DNA of 64,000 nucleotides from Enteroscipio rubneri (GTDB taxonomy: Bacteria > Actinomycetota > Coriobacteriia > Coriobacteriales > Eggerthellaceae). Within the stretch, counting starts at the first letter, position 1; each line of letters starts with the position of its first letter. The position numbers were made by a program, and so were the translations under genes. The notes under the pieces were generated by a model. That model was given only the letters and a program-made list of their open reading frames with translations. It ran no database searches and had not been told where the DNA came from. Below are positions 1-8,054 of the stretch, piece by piece. The stretch lies in NCBI RefSeq assembly GCF_002899715.1, contig NZ_PPEK01000005.1, forward strand, positions 1 through 64,000. The letters run 5' to 3'.

Positions 1-731
1 ACGTAGAACCCGCCGAAGCTGCTCTGCGCCTTGTGGTTCGGGTTGCTTACCGAAAAGTACACCTCCGCCTCTCCGTCAGGGTGTTTGAGCACTTTAGCGC
101 CGGCCATTTCGATGTGGGATACGGAATCCCAAGCTGCTTCCAAATCGGTAATGCGGCTTACGAAATCGTTGCTGAGATCGTTGGCGGTGATGGTGCCGTT
201 CGCGATCTTCTCCGTAGTGATTGCATTGTCTGCGATTTGATCACCGCGAAGCAGGTACTTTGAAAAAAGCGGAACCGGATCCTTCACCGTGAGGCCGTCG
301 AGCGATATGCGGAACAAGGGCATCTCGTTGATGAGTGCTCCTCCGTTGAGCAGATCCCCAGATATGCAGCTCGGATCGACAGCTGTTTCTCCCGGCGTTC
401 CTTTGATCACATTGAGCGAAGCGGTTTCGACTCCCGTCGAGGCATTCTTTTCGTACCTGCAGACGATGAGATCATTACGCTTAAGGGTTTGGCTTCCGTT
501 CTCGATGGAAAGATCCTGCGCTGAATCGATGACGACGTGGCGGCCTTTCATCATGATGTCTCCAGGCATGACCCTGACGACGTTCGCGGACTGCAGGGCG
601 GCGGAAATGGTCTTGCCCGCCCCGGTGGTCACGTATTCGCCTGATCCGAATACGGATGCGTTGAATCGGGCGATCTGCTCCGAGGTGATATGGGATTCGC
701 CTGCGAAACCAGTGACGAGACTGACGCTCAT
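1..731 (-). CDS. Phage tail tip / receptor-binding protein, N-terminal part (partial)
   Basis: The frame is open from the ATG at 731 to the window edge (about 243 residues), so the protein is truncated at its C-terminus by the window. It begins MSVSLVTGFAGESHITSEQ and contains GEYVTTGAGKTISAALQSAN and MPGDIMMKGRHVVID, a pattern known from N-terminal domains of siphophage baseplate or receptor-binding proteins. An AGGAG site sits about 11 bases before the ATG. It lies downstream of the Gp37-like hub in the tail operon, as expected for a distal tail-tip component that contacts the host. The specific receptor cannot be inferred. Confidence 0.75.
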   Translation of the reverse strand, partial: MSVSLVTGFAGESHITSEQIARFNASVFGSGEYVTTGAGKTISAALQSANVVRVMPGDIMMKGRHVVIDSAQDLSIENGSQTLKRNDLIVCRYEKNASTGVETASLNVIKGTPGETAVDPSCISGDLLNGGALINEMPLFRISLDGLTVKDPVPLFSKYLLRGDQIADNAITTEKIANGTITANDLSNDFVSRITDLEAAWDSVSHIEMAGAKVLKHPDGEAEVYFSVSNPNHKAQSSFGGFY

Positions 732-826
732 CGATCATCAACTCCTAAGTCGTGTTCTGGGCGGTTTGCGGCCGCCGATTCCTTATCGGATTCCCGATCG
801 TTTGTTCTTGCGGTCAGGAGGGTCAT
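728..826 (-). CDS. Possible 32-residue phage protein translationally coupled on both sides
   Basis: A short frame starts at an ATG that overlaps the stop of the Gp37-like gene (ATGA at 826-823). It ends in a TGA that overlaps the ATG of the receptor-binding gene (ATGA at 731-728). It fills exactly the 91-base space between the two genes. The product would begin MTLLTARTNDRESDKESAAA; it is charged and has no membrane segment. Small genes occupy this position in many siphophages. The ribosome site is weak, so coding is inferred mainly from the double overlap. Confidence 0.4.
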   Translation of the reverse strand: MTLLTARTNDRESDKESAAANRPEHDLGVDDR

Positions 827-2457
827 TGCATTCGTTTCCATCGAAAACCTCCGAGCGAAGGCACCCGCGCCCACACGCCTCCGTAGCTCATGGCGGGATC
901 GTCCGGATGGGAGGACTCGAACACACTTCCGACGGGATGAGAATTCAGAAAAGCTGCGGAGCCCCCGCTTTGTGCAGTGATGGTCCCCTCGTCTGTAACG
1001 GTGATCGTCACTCCGTCGGGCTTCAATACGCCGGGCACGGATGCCGTGCCGATGGGCAGTGTCGGAAACGAGACGGTTCGCTCTTCGGCGGATGTGACGT
1101 GCCCCATCGCATCCAAAATCAATTGTGGGCCGACTGTCACTTGAGCACCCCAAGAGGGAGCCGCATCGGCGACAGGGCCGTATGTTCCTTCGATCACGCC
1201 GCTAGCCGTGTGCGAAAGCAGGACGTCGCCTGCGTTTCGCGAAACGGTTAAGGGTGCGGAGCCGACGACGCTTTTCACGGAAGCATTGGCGGCGCGCTGC
1301 GCTGCGCTTGCAAGTTCGCTTGCGTTGGAAGAGGCCACCACCGCGTTGTTTGCAAGCGCTTCAATCGACGCGACGTCTTCAGCGTCGACTTCTGCGCTGA
1401 TGGCCATCCCTTCGATGCGGATGCCTTTGCCGGCCGTGTATGCGGTCCCTGTGGCGTAAGACCCACCTGTCTCAAGTTGTTTTGATGCGGCGACGATCTC
1501 GCCGATCTCGTATGAAACGGACGCTCCATGACGATCGATGGTCGCGGTTTTCTGGATGACCGAGGCGCTTACTTGCAGTCCGAGATCGTTTTGGTAGACG
1601 CTGACGACGTCGTCGACATCGTAGGGCTGGGCTCCGGTGTCGGAAGCATCGCACTCTACGGCGTTTTGGCATTCAGCCAATTTCTCCGTGCCCTTTTCTA
1701 CGAGCTCCTCCTGCTGTGCGTTCGAGAACTCGAGAACGGCGGAAACTTCGTCCACACCAGCAAGCGATTTGCTTTGCGTCACGTTTCCCTCATCGTCCGC
1801 GTAGAGGTGCACGACGGCGCGCTCGGCACCGTTGCCGGATCCGAGGCAGATAAGGTGATTGATGGGTCGGTGATTGCGCGAGACCTTGAAGGAGAGCAGG
1901 TCGGAGTCAAGCTCCTCGTTGGAAGTGTGGTTTGCAATCCGCTTTGCGGAAAGCACCACGTTCAATCCGTTGTATGCAACGACGAGCTTAGCCGACGACG
2001 ATCCGAGCATGCTCCGCAGTCCTGTGTACGCATCGGTGAAGCTCGGGATGCTGGACGACACCGTGATACCGCTCGGGTCTGCGGATGCGGCGAAGATGTC
2101 TTCGAGCCCGGCGAGAGACACGATTGTCTGGATGACAGCGTGGGCGTCGCCGGCTAACACGATGTCGGAACCGTCCTCGCGGTATAGCGTCTTCCCGGCC
2201 AGGATGCCGTGCCATGTGCGACCTCGGTACAGCTTGACCGGGCGCTTAGAGGTTCTATCGGCTCCCTCCTCGTCGACGATGCCGCCGTATTCGGTTCCCT
2301 CGAGGTACACGAACCCGCCGATAGGAATCGATTGATCGCTTTCGACAGGCAGCTTGAGTTCGAAGTCGTTCCCCTTGTTCCCGTAGGTGATGTCGATCTC
2401 CGCTTCTCGGAGTACTCCGAGGTCGTGTCCGGAGGTATCGGTGAAGACTACGTCCAT
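823..2457 (-). CDS. Phage tail hub protein, Gp37-like (ReqiPepy6 type)
   Basis: This 544-residue protein has an N-terminal beta-rich hub region (about 1-330, start MDVVFTDTSGHDLGVLREAE) of the type found in siphophage tail-associated hub proteins. A short Ala-rich coiled segment follows (about 355-395). The C-terminal region contains HPVGSVFESSHPDDPAMSYG, a motif common at the ends of phage tail-fibre and baseplate proteins. The start overlaps the previous gene by 10 bases, indicating translational coupling. It probably forms the distal hub and carries the receptor-binding protein encoded just downstream. Confidence 0.8.
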   Translation of the reverse strand: MDVVFTDTSGHDLGVLREAEIDITYGNKGNDFELKLPVESDQSIPIGGFVYLEGTEYGGIVDEEGADRTSKRPVKLYRGRTWHGILAGKTLYREDGSDIVLAGDAHAVIQTIVSLAGLEDIFAASADPSGITVSSSIPSFTDAYTGLRSMLGSSSAKLVVAYNGLNVVLSAKRIANHTSNEELDSDLLSFKVSRNHRPINHLICLGSGNGAERAVVHLYADDEGNVTQSKSLAGVDEVSAVLEFSNAQQEELVEKGTEKLAECQNAVECDASDTGAQPYDVDDVVSVYQNDLGLQVSASVIQKTATIDRHGASVSYEIGEIVAASKQLETGGSYATGTAYTAGKGIRIEGMAISAEVDAEDVASIEALANNAVVASSNASELASAAQRAANASVKSVVGSAPLTVSRNAGDVLLSHTASGVIEGTYGPVADAAPSWGAQVTVGPQLILDAMGHVTSAEERTVSFPTLPIGTASVPGVLKPDGVTITVTDEGTITAQSGGSAAFLNSHPVGSVFESSHPDDPAMSYGGVWARVPSLGGFRWKRMQ

Positions 2458-3293
2458 TCCGGCTCGTTTCTCTCGTCGAAGATCGTGAGGTTGAATCCGA
2501 AGGTGTTGTTCCAGGAGATGATGGACTCGCCGGTCGGAACCGGTTCGAAGACGTACGTTCCTGAGCCCTTGGCGCCGCGGAGCCGCTTTGAGAACGCGCT
2601 TTCGGTTTTTCCGCCAGCGTCGACGAGGAGGATGCTTTTGTCACGGCTGTCGATCGTCAGAAGACAGCCGGGCGGCACGTTGACATCGACCTGATGAAGG
2701 TTGTTTCCAACCCACACGAAGGGCGACGATACCGGTCCGAACACCACGAGCCTAAATGGCGAAGGCGCCGCCGAGGGGTTGTTGAAGCGCTTCGCAGCCC
2801 TGTTCGGCGCGTAGTCGTAAGGGAAGTCGTAGGGGAAGTCGAGGGCGCCCGGCCCAAGGGGGCCGGCTGTCTGATCGATGACGAACGAGACAGTGGTCTC
2901 CCTTGTCCACGCACCCGTGACGGGCACGATATCGAGCGTCGTTTCCATGATGCCGTCATCGAACCACCAGTTGTCCTTCGAGCTGCCAACGATGAAGGCG
3001 TCTAGGGAGAATGCACCGATGCGTATCGTGCCGGGTTCGCCGCCGGCGGCGTCGGCTTCTATGATCTTGGCGAGACGATTGCGCGCGGCTATGCCGTCTT
3101 CCTTTTTGCAGCAAAGCGCGATGGGAATTGACATGGCCTTCGGTGTGCGCGCTATCGATGTCACGCGTCCATTTTCGATGGAGGCGTCAAGCGACCAATT
3201 CCTGAGCGCATGCGCTCCGTAATGGTAGATAGACTGAGGTCCGAATTCGAGAACCTCTCCATTGCGATTCGTGTATGTGATGGTCATATCCAT
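2448..3293 (-). CDS. Phage distal tail protein (Dit-like)
   Basis: This 281-residue protein begins MDMTITYTNRNGEVLEFGP. It lies between tape measure and hub, the fixed position of the distal tail protein that closes the tail tube and anchors the baseplate. It has an N-terminal beta-sandwich-like part and a C-terminal galectin-like part ending in INGRV- and FGFNLTIF-like beta strands. Only 4 bases separate it from the tape-measure stop. The identity rests on position, size and general sequence character, since Dit proteins are poorly conserved. Confidence 0.75.
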   Translation of the reverse strand: MDMTITYTNRNGEVLEFGPQSIYHYGAHALRNWSLDASIENGRVTSIARTPKAMSIPIALCCKKEDGIAARNRLAKIIEADAAGGEPGTIRIGAFSLDAFIVGSSKDNWWFDDGIMETTLDIVPVTGAWTRETTVSFVIDQTAGPLGPGALDFPYDFPYDYAPNRAAKRFNNPSAAPSPFRLVVFGPVSSPFVWVGNNLHQVDVNVPPGCLLTIDSRDKSILLVDAGGKTESAFSKRLRGAKGSGTYVFEPVPTGESIISWNNTFGFNLTIFDERNEPEWT

Positions 3294-3297
3294 AAGG

Positions 3298-5649
3298 CTA
3301 CCTGTTCAGTGCGCGGGCAAAGGCGCGCGGATTGGCGATGGTCGCTTCGATTTCCGCAGGGGCATTGGCGGCGATTTCGCGGCCGATGCCAGCTCGGAAT
3401 CCCTCGATGCTCTCTTTGACTTCGCGCAAGGCGGAGATTACGGCGCTGTTTCCAGCCGAGCCTCCGAGGTTTGCCGCACCAGGGGAGGCTGTTCCCCTTC
3501 GAAACGCCGCTTCGAATTCGAATCCTCCGAGCAGGTCGGCGATCCTGTCCATGGAATCATCGAAGGGCAATGGGATTTGCGAGAGCCCGGAACGGGCGGC
3601 CGCGGTCATATCCTTCACCATCGATCGTGCCGCGCCGATGGCTGCAGACGCTTTTTCGTCGATACCTTGGGCCAGCCCCTGGGAGACGAATCGTCCGAAC
3701 TCGGCGAAGACTTTTGAAGGGGAAGCTATTCCGAGCAGGCGCTTGGCGCCCTCGATGGCGTCGTTGACGACTCCTCCTATCGCGTCGAGCACCGATTGCG
3801 CAGCGCCTTCAATGCCGTCTACGAGACCCTGGATGAGCTGACCGCCTGCGTCGCCCATTTCGGAAATGCTGGAACCTACTTTGTCGATTCCCTGGTCGAT
3901 GAGCGATTTCACCGCGCTCAGCAAATCGTCGAGAACTTTCGGCACGGCGTCCGCGATGGCCATGAAGAGCGTGACCGCCGCGGCGAGCAGAATGGGGATG
4001 AGGGTGGGAAGCTGGGAGACGACCGCGTCGATGACCGCCGGTATGGCAGCGAGCAGCTGGGGCAGTATCAAGGGAAGGGCATCGACCAGCGCCGTGAACA
4101 GCTGCACCGCCGCACTGCATAGCAACGGTATGAGCGTCGGCAGTACGGCGACAAGCGAGCTGATAACGGTGGGGAGCGCTTCCAAAAGCATGGGGATGAT
4201 CTGGGGAAGCGCCTGGACGATACCCATGAACAGAGCGAGCGCGCTCTCGATCAACAGGGGGAGGAACGTGATCAGCATGTCAACGATGCCTTCGACGAGC
4301 ATGGGAAGCTGTTCGATGACAGCGGGTAGCACCATGGGCAGTGCTTGGACGATGCCCATGAACAAGGAAAATGCGCCCTGGATTAACATAGGGAGAAACG
4401 TGATCAATATGCTTCCGATGCCTTCAATGAGAGGGGGAAGCTGCTCGATGATCGCGGGCAGCACCATAGGAATCGCTTGGGCGATGCTCATGAAAAGCTG
4501 CATCCCTGCTTGCAGCAGCAATGGGAGCGCGAAAAGAAGGGCCTCGCCTATCGCAGAGATGAAATCGGGAATACTTGCCGCGACGATTGGGACAACACCC
4601 GCGAATGCTTGCGCGAGACCCGTGAAGAGTTGAACTCCTGCCGCAATGATCAGGGGGAGAGCTGCTATGATCGCGCTGCATGTAGCGGCTACGATACCGG
4701 GTAATCTCTCTGCGACAATGGGTCCGATGCTGCCAAGAGCTTGTACGAGTCCCACGAAAAGCTGAATTCCCGCTTCCACAATCATGGGGAGTGCGCTTGC
4801 AAGGCCTTTGCACAAGGTGGCCACGAGCGGAGGAATGCTCGTGGCAATAATGGGGGCGACTGCGTTAAATGCTTGCGAAAGCCCGAGGAACAATTGCATT
4901 GCCGCTTGAGCAAGCGCAGGGGCGGCAGATGTGATTGCATTTACTAACGACAGCAAGATTCCTGGCAATATGCCAAGAACAATGGGTGCAAGCTGGGGTA
5001 AGGTTGTGGCAAGTTGAGCGATCAGGCCGGAGATAGCGGTTGCGATGCCCGGCGCTGCAGCGGCCACGTCCTCTACAAGCTTAGGGAATACCGTTGCTAC
5101 CTGCGTCTCCATGGCTGGTATGGTAGTTGCGAGACTCGACATGGTTTTCATAGCATCTGTGGCCATTTTATTGAACCCGTCGCCGCTTTTTGCGGCATCG
5201 TAGCCGAGCTTTACAAGCTTGATCGAGGTGGTTCCGATCGATTTCAAGGCGCCTGATAGGCCGGCGCCTAGCTTCGACGCCGCGCTTTTGAGCCGTTCGA
5301 AGGATGCTGCCGGCTTTTCAGCTGCCGCTTCGAGCTGTCCGCTCGACGCTTGCGTCGATGCATCGGACAGGCTGGAGGAGATTCCTTCGCCAGCTTGTTT
5401 TGCGCTGCCCGCAAGCTTGGCGAAACTCAACGCGCCTTTTATCATCTGGCCTGCGACGACTCCCATCGCAACCTTCGAAGCGGTTGAAAGGCCTGAACAT
5501 GCGGATGCGAATAAGCTTTTCGTCGTCGAAAGCTGATTGCCGATCGTGTTCACGAAGGACGAGATCGCCGCTTGGACGTGTGAGATGTCGATATTGATAT
5601 TCACGTCGATGTCGTGTACGTCGACCGTTATCTTGCCCGTGTCGGTCAT
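3298..5649 (-). CDS. Phage tail tape measure protein
   Basis: The protein (783 residues from the chosen start) sets tail length and is threaded through the tail tube. Residues about 210-570 form roughly ten hydrophobic repeats of about 40 residues, each resembling LFMGIVQALPMVLPAVIEQL. The C-terminus has a glycine-rich region and the SPSKVFAEFGRFVSQGLAQG motif typical of tape-measure C-termini. An ATG 12 bases upstream (5661) is possible. The ATG at 5649 is preferred because it overlaps the Gp15-like stop as ATGA and has GGGAG at good spacing. It is the largest gene of the tail operon, and the tape would correspond to a moderate tail length. Confidence 0.9.
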   Translation of the reverse strand: MTDTGKITVDVHDIDVNINIDISHVQAAISSFVNTIGNQLSTTKSLFASACSGLSTASKVAMGVVAGQMIKGALSFAKLAGSAKQAGEGISSSLSDASTQASSGQLEAAAEKPAASFERLKSAASKLGAGLSGALKSIGTTSIKLVKLGYDAAKSGDGFNKMATDAMKTMSSLATTIPAMETQVATVFPKLVEDVAAAAPGIATAISGLIAQLATTLPQLAPIVLGILPGILLSLVNAITSAAPALAQAAMQLFLGLSQAFNAVAPIIATSIPPLVATLCKGLASALPMIVEAGIQLFVGLVQALGSIGPIVAERLPGIVAATCSAIIAALPLIIAAGVQLFTGLAQAFAGVVPIVAASIPDFISAIGEALLFALPLLLQAGMQLFMSIAQAIPMVLPAIIEQLPPLIEGIGSILITFLPMLIQGAFSLFMGIVQALPMVLPAVIEQLPMLVEGIVDMLITFLPLLIESALALFMGIVQALPQIIPMLLEALPTVISSLVAVLPTLIPLLCSAAVQLFTALVDALPLILPQLLAAIPAVIDAVVSQLPTLIPILLAAAVTLFMAIADAVPKVLDDLLSAVKSLIDQGIDKVGSSISEMGDAGGQLIQGLVDGIEGAAQSVLDAIGGVVNDAIEGAKRLLGIASPSKVFAEFGRFVSQGLAQGIDEKASAAIGAARSMVKDMTAAARSGLSQIPLPFDDSMDRIADLLGGFEFEAAFRRGTASPGAANLGGSAGNSAVISALREVKESIEGFRAGIGREIAANAPAEIEATIANPRAFARALNR

Positions 5650-6257
5650 GCGATCTCCCATATCATGTTCGTGAGCTTGAGCGCCTCGTCTTCGGTTCGG
5701 GCTGGGAGCGCCAGCTCCCGCTGGCGCTCGAGGAGCTGTTTCTTCTCGTTCTCTCCCATGTTCCTGGAGGGCCGAGCTCCTCGGATGCCGATGGCTTGCA
5801 TCGTCTTAGACGTGTCACTCAATTCTCTAAAGAGCGACCAGAACCGCCACCAATGCATATCCAGCTTGGGCTCCGTGAGGTCGATGCCGTATTCTCGTTG
5901 AAAATCGGCTATGACGCGAGGTGCATCGAAATCCCAATCCCAGAGGCGCGCTCGGCTCGCCGCCCGCGATCCTGGTGCGCCTTCCGGTTTTCTCGGCTCA
6001 CAGAGCGCGAAGAAGCGAACGGCGCTTTCCATGGCCGCGGCTGTTCTCGCAGCTTCTGGAACCATGAATATTCCCTTGTCCCACCTGCCGTAATACAAAG
6101 CGATGATGACCCGCGCTTTGTCGTTTCGACCGAGGCGCGGATCGTCCATGGCCTGCATGGCCCGTATCCCCGTCCGCCAATCGCAGTTGATGGGGACGGG
6201 AGCGCCGTCGACCTCGACGGTCGACGGCGCTCCCTGAAGAAGGATGTTGGGCTGCAT
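5646..6257 (-). CDS. Phage Gp15-like protein (second tail assembly chaperone)
   Basis: This 203-residue protein resembles the bacteriophage Gp15 family, with MDDPRLGRNDKARVIIALYY, the aromatic WWRFWSLFRELSD segment and a C-terminal ENEKKQLLERQRELALP helix. These proteins lie directly upstream of the tape measure and are thought to act with the preceding small protein as tail assembly chaperones. Its ATG follows the stop of the upstream chaperone gene with no gap. No slippery sequence is needed to reach it, so a frameshift fusion is not suggested. Confidence 0.8.
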   Translation of the reverse strand: MQPNILLQGAPSTVEVDGAPVPINCDWRTGIRAMQAMDDPRLGRNDKARVIIALYYGRWDKGIFMVPEAARTAAAMESAVRFFALCEPRKPEGAPGSRAASRARLWDWDFDAPRVIADFQREYGIDLTEPKLDMHWWRFWSLFRELSDTSKTMQAIGIRGARPSRNMGENEKKQLLERQRELALPARTEDEALKLTNMIWEIA

Positions 6258-6620
6258 TTACGCCTCGGGCATGTCCGGTACGTACCAGGCGATCGCCTCG
6301 TCGAACCGATCGCCGATCTGCGCTTCGGCGATCTTGGAGTACAGGTAGGCGAAAAGTTCGAGGCCGTCGAGCATGCTCCAGGGACGGCTTTCGAAGATGT
6401 CCTCGAACTGCTCTTGCCCAAGCAAGATTTTCAGGTAGCCTTTCACATCGGCTGAAAGCGCTTGCGCCTGGCCTTCGGTCGCGTCGGCGTAGTCCTCGTT
6501 CTGGATTCGCTCGCCCCAAGAGGCTATGTTGTCGAAGACCTCGGCGTCGCCCAGGTCGATGACGTAGTCTTTGCCTTCGATCTCAACGCTGACGATATGC
6601 TTCTGAAACGAAAAACCCAT
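6258..6620 (-). CDS. Phage tail assembly chaperone
   Basis: This 120-residue acidic protein begins MGFSFQKHIVSVEIEGKDYV and has a helical C-terminus ending IAWYVPDMPEA. Position (major tail protein, then this, then Gp15-like, then tape measure), size and composition fit the first tail assembly chaperone of siphophages, which coats the tape measure before tube polymerisation. A strong GAGGAGG site precedes the ATG. It abuts the Gp15-like gene. Family assignment is mainly positional. Confidence 0.7.
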   Translation of the reverse strand: MGFSFQKHIVSVEIEGKDYVIDLGDAEVFDNIASWGERIQNEDYADATEGQAQALSADVKGYLKILLGQEQFEDIFESRPWSMLDGLELFAYLYSKIAEAQIGDRFDEAIAWYVPDMPEA

Positions 6621-6640
6621 ATTCTCGCCCTCCTCGATTT

Positions 6641-6659
6641 CGCCATCGGTCCGATGGCG
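6641..6659 (-). other. Perfect hairpin between major tail and chaperone genes
   Basis: CGCCATCG and CGATGGCG pair perfectly around a 3-base loop, in the 100-base gap just after the major tail protein gene. There is no T-run on the minus-strand side, so it is more likely an RNA-processing or attenuating hairpin than a complete terminator. Such a site could lower chaperone expression relative to the abundant tube protein. Confidence 0.5.
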
Positions 6660-6720
6660 GCTTGCAGTCTACATGCGCGGGTCATCCACGGTTTTCCAAT
6701 GAGCTCTGATGCATCGGCCC

Positions 6721-7221
6721 TTATGCCGCCGGTGCGGGTTCCTGTCCGTCGGAGAAAACCTTCGTAGCGGGGTTCCACGTTCCTTCCGTCCACGTTTCGT
6801 CGACCATGTTGAACGTGCCGGAGCCCGTCACCGGTTGCCCCTGGTTGTTGTTGTGTGGGGCGTTCGGAGTGAACAGGAACGACGCTTTATCGGCAGTCTT
6901 TGCATTCTCCGAACCGAGCCACGTGAATACGCGCACGATTTCGCAAGGGAGGTCGGTTTCGTTGCGGTGCTCCATGATCCATGCGTCGAAAGCGTTGCCG
7001 ATGACGGTGTCCTTTTCGAAATTGATCACGCAGGCGCGGGCGTAGGTGAACACAGGAGGGTTCTTGTGGTCGATCCATGCCGCCTCGTAGGTTTTCGCGT
7101 CTCCCGCCATCTCCCACGACAGAAGCTCGGTCGCCTTGACCCATTCCGAGGTATCGGCCTTCCCGACGTTGACGTAGTACTCCAGTTGGTATCCCCATGC
7201 AGGGACGGTGCTTTCGGGCAT
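6721..7221 (-). CDS. Phage major tail (tube) protein
   Basis: This 166-residue protein begins MPESTVPAWGYQLEYYVNVG. It contains a conserved-looking core (ATELLSWEMAGDAKTYEAAW, CEIVRVFTWLG) and ends in an Ala/Pro tail. Size, beta-rich composition and position before the chaperones and tape measure fit the tube subunit. AAAGGAG precedes the ATG at good spacing. The gap that follows holds a hairpin that may allow higher expression of this gene than of downstream genes. Confidence 0.8.
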   Translation of the reverse strand: MPESTVPAWGYQLEYYVNVGKADTSEWVKATELLSWEMAGDAKTYEAAWIDHKNPPVFTYARACVINFEKDTVIGNAFDAWIMEHRNETDLPCEIVRVFTWLGSENAKTADKASFLFTPNAPHNNNQGQPVTGSGTFNMVDETWTEGTWNPATKVFSDGQEPAPAA

Positions 7222-7233
7222 TGCTGCTCCTTT

Positions 7234-7671
7234 CTAGAGGTGTGTTCGATACGTTACGGTGAGTGTCACCCGGTAATCCGAACGGCCCGCAGCCGATTCT
7301 GAGAAGTAGGGCTGGGAATGGTCTTCAATGCGCCAATCGACCCCCGTTCCGGTTCCGCCGCCCGTCGCGTTCGACAGTGCGGACGCGATCGAGTTCAAAA
7401 GCTCGCACGCCTCGATCCTGCTGGCTGCATCGTCTCCCGTGCGGCGCAGCGCAAGCGCTATCTGGCAGCGCGATACGCTTCCGCCGTCCACGTAGGGCCG
7501 CCCGCTCGGCTTTTCCTGTAATGTCTGCACGGCGACGACGGGCAATTGGGACTGATCGTCTGGAAGATGGTCGAAATCGCAAACGAAAGCATTCGGGAGC
7601 CTTCCGACAAGCGTTTCGAGGGCCTCGAAGACACTGACAGCCACGCTCGAGCGACCGGTTGATTCTGCCAC
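7234..7671 (-). CDS. Phage tail completion / minor capsid-type protein
   Basis: The 145-residue product begins at a GTG (VAESTGRSSVAVSVFEALET) with GAAAGGA 7 bases upstream. A longer frame lacks a better site. The central NAFVCDFDHLPDDQSQLPVV and the C-terminal GRSDYRVTLTVTYRTHL fit the tail terminator or neck class (phage minor capsid family) that joins tail to head. It is the first gene of the tail module and immediately precedes the major tail protein, as is usual. The genes expected before it (head-tail connectors, capsid) are absent. Confidence 0.7.
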   Translation of the reverse strand: MAESTGRSSVAVSVFEALETLVGRLPNAFVCDFDHLPDDQSQLPVVAVQTLQEKPSGRPYVDGGSVSRCQIALALRRTGDDAASRIEACELLNSIASALSNATGGGTGTGVDWRIEDHSQPYFSESAAGRSDYRVTLTVTYRTHL

Positions 7672-8054
7672 GGTGGTTCCTTTCGCCAAAGGTACGGGCC
7701 GTGCGGCAAGACGGTGCCACACGGCCCGCGAGGAGGACCGGCATTATGCCGGCTGGATGCATGATGGGGTATCTGTCACTCGTCCATCAGGTTGCTTGCG
7801 CCCGCGCTCGGATTGCGCGGCGCGGGGCGAGCACGGCTGCGCATGTGAGCATTTCGCCATAGTTATATGGGCATCCTGACAGGGGGTGGCTGTAAGGCTA
7901 AAGCTCTTCGACAGGGTTCGAGTTCGCATGTCGAACTGTGAGAACGGGAAGGGAAGCGGTTCCTGTCAACGTGTCATTGACGGGCTGATAGGCTGCGGAT
8001 CACGCGATGGGCGCGCGCCGCCGATGGGAAGCCCGGGTCAGCGTCTCAGGTCGA
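7672..8054. other. 383-base gap where the head module would be expected
   Basis: No convincing gene is visible on either strand. There is a 9-bp stem (7695-7703 with 7720-7728, CGGGCCGTG/CACGGCCCG) just upstream of the tail completion gene. The longest minus-strand frames (for example 61 codons at 7744-7929) have no ribosome site. In siphophages this junction between replication and tail genes normally holds terminase, portal, protease, capsid and connectors, so the gap may be a deletion scar. Confidence 0.6.

Noticed and set aside
5646-6620. Programmed frameshift between the two tail chaperone genes
   Set aside because: The second gene has its own ATG directly after the first stop and no slippery heptamer was seen at the junction.
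7744-7929. 61-codon minus-strand frame in the head-module gap
   Set aside because: No ribosome site, odd Cys/Pro/Arg composition and no overlap with neighbours.
7880-7945. tRNA-like stretch containing TTCGAGT and CTGTAAGG
   Set aside because: The presumed T stem does not pair and no acceptor stem can be formed, so it is at most a degenerate relic.
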